Source of the DNA: Caulobacteraceae bacterium
GTDB taxonomy: Bacteria > Pseudomonadota > Alphaproteobacteria > Caulobacterales > Caulobacteraceae
Direction of reading: 5' to 3'
DNA length: 41,924 bases
Assembly (NCBI GenBank): GCA_027487945.1
Contig: JAIYCQ010000005.1
Span: 1-41,924 of the forward strand
Below, piece after piece: positions 39,967 to 41,924 of the stretch. A program made the position numbers and the translations under genes. Each line of letters opens with the position of its first letter. Positions within the stretch are counted from its first letter, which is position 1. Under the pieces are notes generated by a model, which saw only the letters and a list, made by a program, of their open reading frames with translations, was not told the DNA's origin and made no database searches.

Positions 39967-40611
39967 TCAGTTCGGCGCGGCGAACAGCAGCAGGCCGATC
40001 TGCGCCACGGCGGCGGCGAGGGCCAGCGACAGGCCAACCCAGATCCTCGGGCTCGCCAGGGTCATGATCATCGGGTGGGTCGGGAAGTTGAAGGTCTGCG
40101 GCATGGCGGCGAACTTGAACGCGTGGGCGCCGCCGAAACGCGGATCGCAGACCAGATGGGCGATGTCGCGGCGGCTGCGATAGCGCATGTAGCCCATCAT
40201 CGACCACTCCGGGACCTCCTTGAGCCCCCAGGTGTCGACCATGCCGCCGACGCGGCGTGCGGCCAGGGCGGGATGTCCGCCGCGGGCGAACAGCGCCGGC
40301 ATGAACATGCGGGTGTAGCCGGCCATGACCTCGCGCGCCGGTCTCATCTTGCCGGTGACGGGGTCGGCGACATCGCCGCCTGACATGCGAATGACGTTGA
40401 GCATGTAGAACTCGCGGCCGTCATCCTCCTCCAGAAAGCGCTGCATGACCGGCATTTCGTCCTGGTCGCCGTGCCCGACATTGTTGGCGCGCATGCGCCC
40501 CATGAGGGTTTCGACTTCGGCCTTTGACAGAGGGCCGCGCCAATTGACGTACCAGCTCAGAAAAGCGCCATAGACGACCAGGGCGACGCCCCAGACCCAG
40601 AAACTCGCCAT
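39967..40611 (-). CDS. Membrane-anchored protein of unknown function, first gene of the dehalogenase cluster
   Basis: A 214-aa protein with a hydrophobic N-terminal helix (about 2-22, SFWVWGVALVVYGAFLSWYV) and a C-terminal one (about 187-212, IWVGLSLALAAAVAQIGLLL). Between them is a soluble domain with FLEEDDGREFYMLNVIRMSG, MAGYTRMFMPALFARGGHPA and WSMMGYMRYRSRRDIAHLVC, followed by KFAAMPQTFNFPTHPM. The middle resembles the dimeric alpha-beta-barrel layout of DUF1330-like proteins only loosely, so I give no family. It precedes the dehalogenase by 45 bases and lies directly after a promoter with an operator-like palindrome. Confidence 0.75.
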   Translation of the reverse strand: MASFWVWGVALVVYGAFLSWYVNWRGPLSKAEVETLMGRMRANNVGHGDQDEMPVMQRFLEEDDGREFYMLNVIRMSGGDVADPVTGKMRPAREVMAGYTRMFMPALFARGGHPALAARRVGGMVDTWGLKEVPEWSMMGYMRYRSRRDIAHLVCDPRFGGAHAFKFAAMPQTFNFPTHPMIMTLASPRIWVGLSLALAAAVAQIGLLLFAAPN

Positions 40612-40674
40612 CGCCCGGCCCCCGTTCCATCAGTCCCGATCCATGTCTTGCAGGGTTCACCCGTAGACATGTAG

Positions 40675-40717
40675 TGACAGTCCCTATGTCATTATATGGT
40701 GATCCTGGGCTTGGCAA
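40675..40717 (-). promoter_or_regulatory. Promoter with overlapping TetR-type operator
   Basis: Reading leftward: TTGCCA (40717-40712), 15 bases, TATAAT (40696-40691), then about +1 near 40684. A palindrome TGACA-N7-TGTCA (40675-40691) overlaps the -10 edge and the start point. It lies 64 bases before the ATG at 40611 and downstream of the TetR gene, as expected for repression of the structural genes. Confidence 0.6.
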
Positions 40718-40799
40718 CGTCAGCTGGCGAGGCTCGCGGTCGGGCTCCCCGACCCTGCGGCGAGACCAGACTATTCCAGCGGTATTCTGGCCGTGGCGC

Positions 40800-41417
40800 T
40801 CAGTCGCCCAGCAAGCGCAGAACTGCGGCGACGACGGCCAGCCGGCTCTGGTTCGCGCTCAGGCCCTGTGTTCGACGCAGCCTCAGCCATCCATCCATTG
40901 AGGTCAGCAACTCCACGGCGGCGGCGACCTCCGGCCGCGCGCCCACTTCGGGCAGGGAGGCCAGGAGCTGGCGGCGCTGTTGAGCCGCGAACTGCGCCCG
41001 TGCGCGCTGGAGCGTTGGCGAGGCGTGCAGCCGGGTTTCGCCGGAGAGGTAGTAGGCGCTGATCTGCTCGAACGGGGCCGCCCGGGCCGCGACCAGCTGC
41101 TCGATCCGTTCCGCCAGCGACCCTTCGCAGGGCGCTTCCGTCAGCACCGGCTGCGCCAGGGCGCGAACCTTGGCGTTCATCTCCTCGAACAGCGATTCCA
41201 TGTCCTGGAAGTGACGGAAGACAGTGCGGTGTCCCACCCCCGCGTACTGCGCCACATCCTCGGACGTCGGGCTCAGATTGCCCGCCCGAATGAGGTCGAG
41301 CAGGGCGGCGATTATCTTCTCCCGCGTGACGCGGCCGCGTTCCATCCGCCCGTCCAGTTCCGGGGGCGGCGTGCGGCGGGCGCGGCGCGATGATGGTTGG
41401 GCCGTATCCGAGGTCAT
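40800..41417 (-). CDS. TetR/AcrR family transcriptional regulator
   Basis: A 205-aa regulator. The N-terminal HTH domain (about 25-75) reads RGRVTREKIIAALLDLIRAG, NLSPTSEDVAQYAGVGHRTV and FRHFQDMESLFEEMNAKV, a good TetR helix-turn-helix with the VFRHF recognition helix end. The C-terminal ligand-binding domain is all-helical and poorly conserved, as usual. ATG 41417 (MTSDTAQ) was chosen because an upstream start at 41642 adds 75 residues of nonsense composition. It lies 188 bases upstream of the dehalogenase cluster on the same strand, with the operator-like site between, so it probably represses that operon. Confidence 0.85.
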   Translation of the reverse strand: MTSDTAQPSSRRARRTPPPELDGRMERGRVTREKIIAALLDLIRAGNLSPTSEDVAQYAGVGHRTVFRHFQDMESLFEEMNAKVRALAQPVLTEAPCEGSLAERIEQLVAARAAPFEQISAYYLSGETRLHASPTLQRARAQFAAQQRRQLLASLPEVGARPEVAAAVELLTSMDGWLRLRRTQGLSANQSRLAVVAAVLRLLGD

Positions 41418-41828
41418 GCTGTGCCGATAGGGGGTGAGCCCAGGCCAGGCAAGCCGAACACTCCGCGCGGCCCCTCCAACGCCAGGCATCCGTCTACTGA
41501 AGGAAGGGAAGGCATCCCGCGTCCGCATGCCGGCGCCGCAGGTGGGATCGACGGAGCACACATAGAGTTGCCCTGCCCGGCCATGAGCTCCATGACGTCC
41601 TCTCCCGTCGATCAACGCAGGACCCGCTCGATATGGTGACATAGCCAGTGTCGCCAGTCGAAGACGACGGGCGTCTGGAGAATGCTGACCGCCAGTGAAG
41701 CGTCGGCAGGTGTCTGTCCGACTTTGCGACCATCTCGGGCGGACAGAGAGGGGGGGGATAGAATGATTTTGTCCCCCTCCGTTCCGCCGCCCGTATCCTT
41801 CACAGGTCCCGTCGCACGGGGAGGGCGC
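41418..41828. other. Gene-free region upstream of the TetR gene
   Basis: About 410 bases without a convincing gene. It holds an inverted repeat TCTGTCCG (41713-41720) with CGGACAGA (41740-41747), and a G-run/C-run pair (about 41748-41757 with 41773-41779). These may lie in the control region of the rightward gene that starts at 41829. No known binding consensus was recognised. Confidence 0.5.
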
Positions 41829-41924
41829 ATGGCCAGCGACCTTGCGGCGTCGGGATGGAGTTCGAGCGGGGACAGCCGGCAGGGGGTTACTGCCGGGGTC
41901 CGGGACGAGGCCGCTGCCTTGCCC
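41829..41924 (+). CDS. Partial open frame at the window end, unidentified
   Basis: ATG 41829 follows GGGGAGG closely (spacing 4 bases from the last G) and opens a frame of 32 codons without stop to the edge: MASDLAASGWSSSGDSRQGV, then TAGVRDEAAALP. Too short to identify. It would be divergent from the TetR gene. Confidence 0.4.
   Translation, partial: MASDLAASGWSSSGDSRQGVTAGVRDEAAALP

Overview
The window is chromosomal DNA of a very GC-rich alphaproteobacterium, almost certainly of the family Caulobacteraceae (Caulobacter, Phenylobacterium or Brevundimonas type). The grounds are the zauP-zapA pair next to a 5-formyl-THF cyclo-ligase, the ybgC-tolQRAB-pal-cpoB-tilS-ftsH run, the serC-serA pair, strong G/C bias at third codon positions, and many short palindromic intergenic repeats. 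Genus and species cannot be fixed from sequence reading alone.

Layout. 1-3053: purT (cut by the window edge) and tkt, both leftward. 3187-5726: zauP, zapA, a candidate 6S RNA between repeats, a 5-formyl-THF cyclo-ligase and a YmdB-like phosphoesterase. 5733-12295: PhoD-like phosphatase, histidine phosphatase, yebC, an O-acyltransferase with an SGNH domain, and an exported M20 peptidase. 12420-14722: ruvCAB, with a repeat pair between ruvA and ruvB. 14732-15166: a lone receiver protein with Asn at the phospho-acceptor position. 15384-22180: the Tol-Pal cluster through tilS; tilS carries an in-frame repeat insertion. 22258-28358: ftsH, DUF5063 protein, folP, thiD, a nucleotidyltransferase, a small membrane protein and a PhzF-like protein. 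28420-32732: small exported protein, hybrid histidine kinase, two small uncharacterised proteins and an EamA transporter. 32870-35772: a serC leader RNA candidate, serC and serA.

35773-41924 looks accessory. After a 380-base gene-free junction comes a leftward cluster: a TetR regulator, a membrane-anchored unknown protein, a haloalkane dehalogenase, a small membrane protein, a DUF2855 protein and a GST-fold protein. A sigma70-like promoter with a perfect TATAAT and an overlapping TGACA-N7-TGTCA palindrome precedes the structural genes. This suggests a TetR-repressed operon for a halogenated or otherwise electrophilic compound, and it is the best candidate for an undescribed system here.

Three repeat families shape the intergenic space: (A) a 28-base palindrome at three loci; (B) a roughly 40-base element at four loci in inverted pairs, one copy of which supplies a likely Shine-Dalgarno sequence; (C/D) longer composites, one inside tilS. 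No tRNA, rRNA, CRISPR array, transposase or phage gene was seen.
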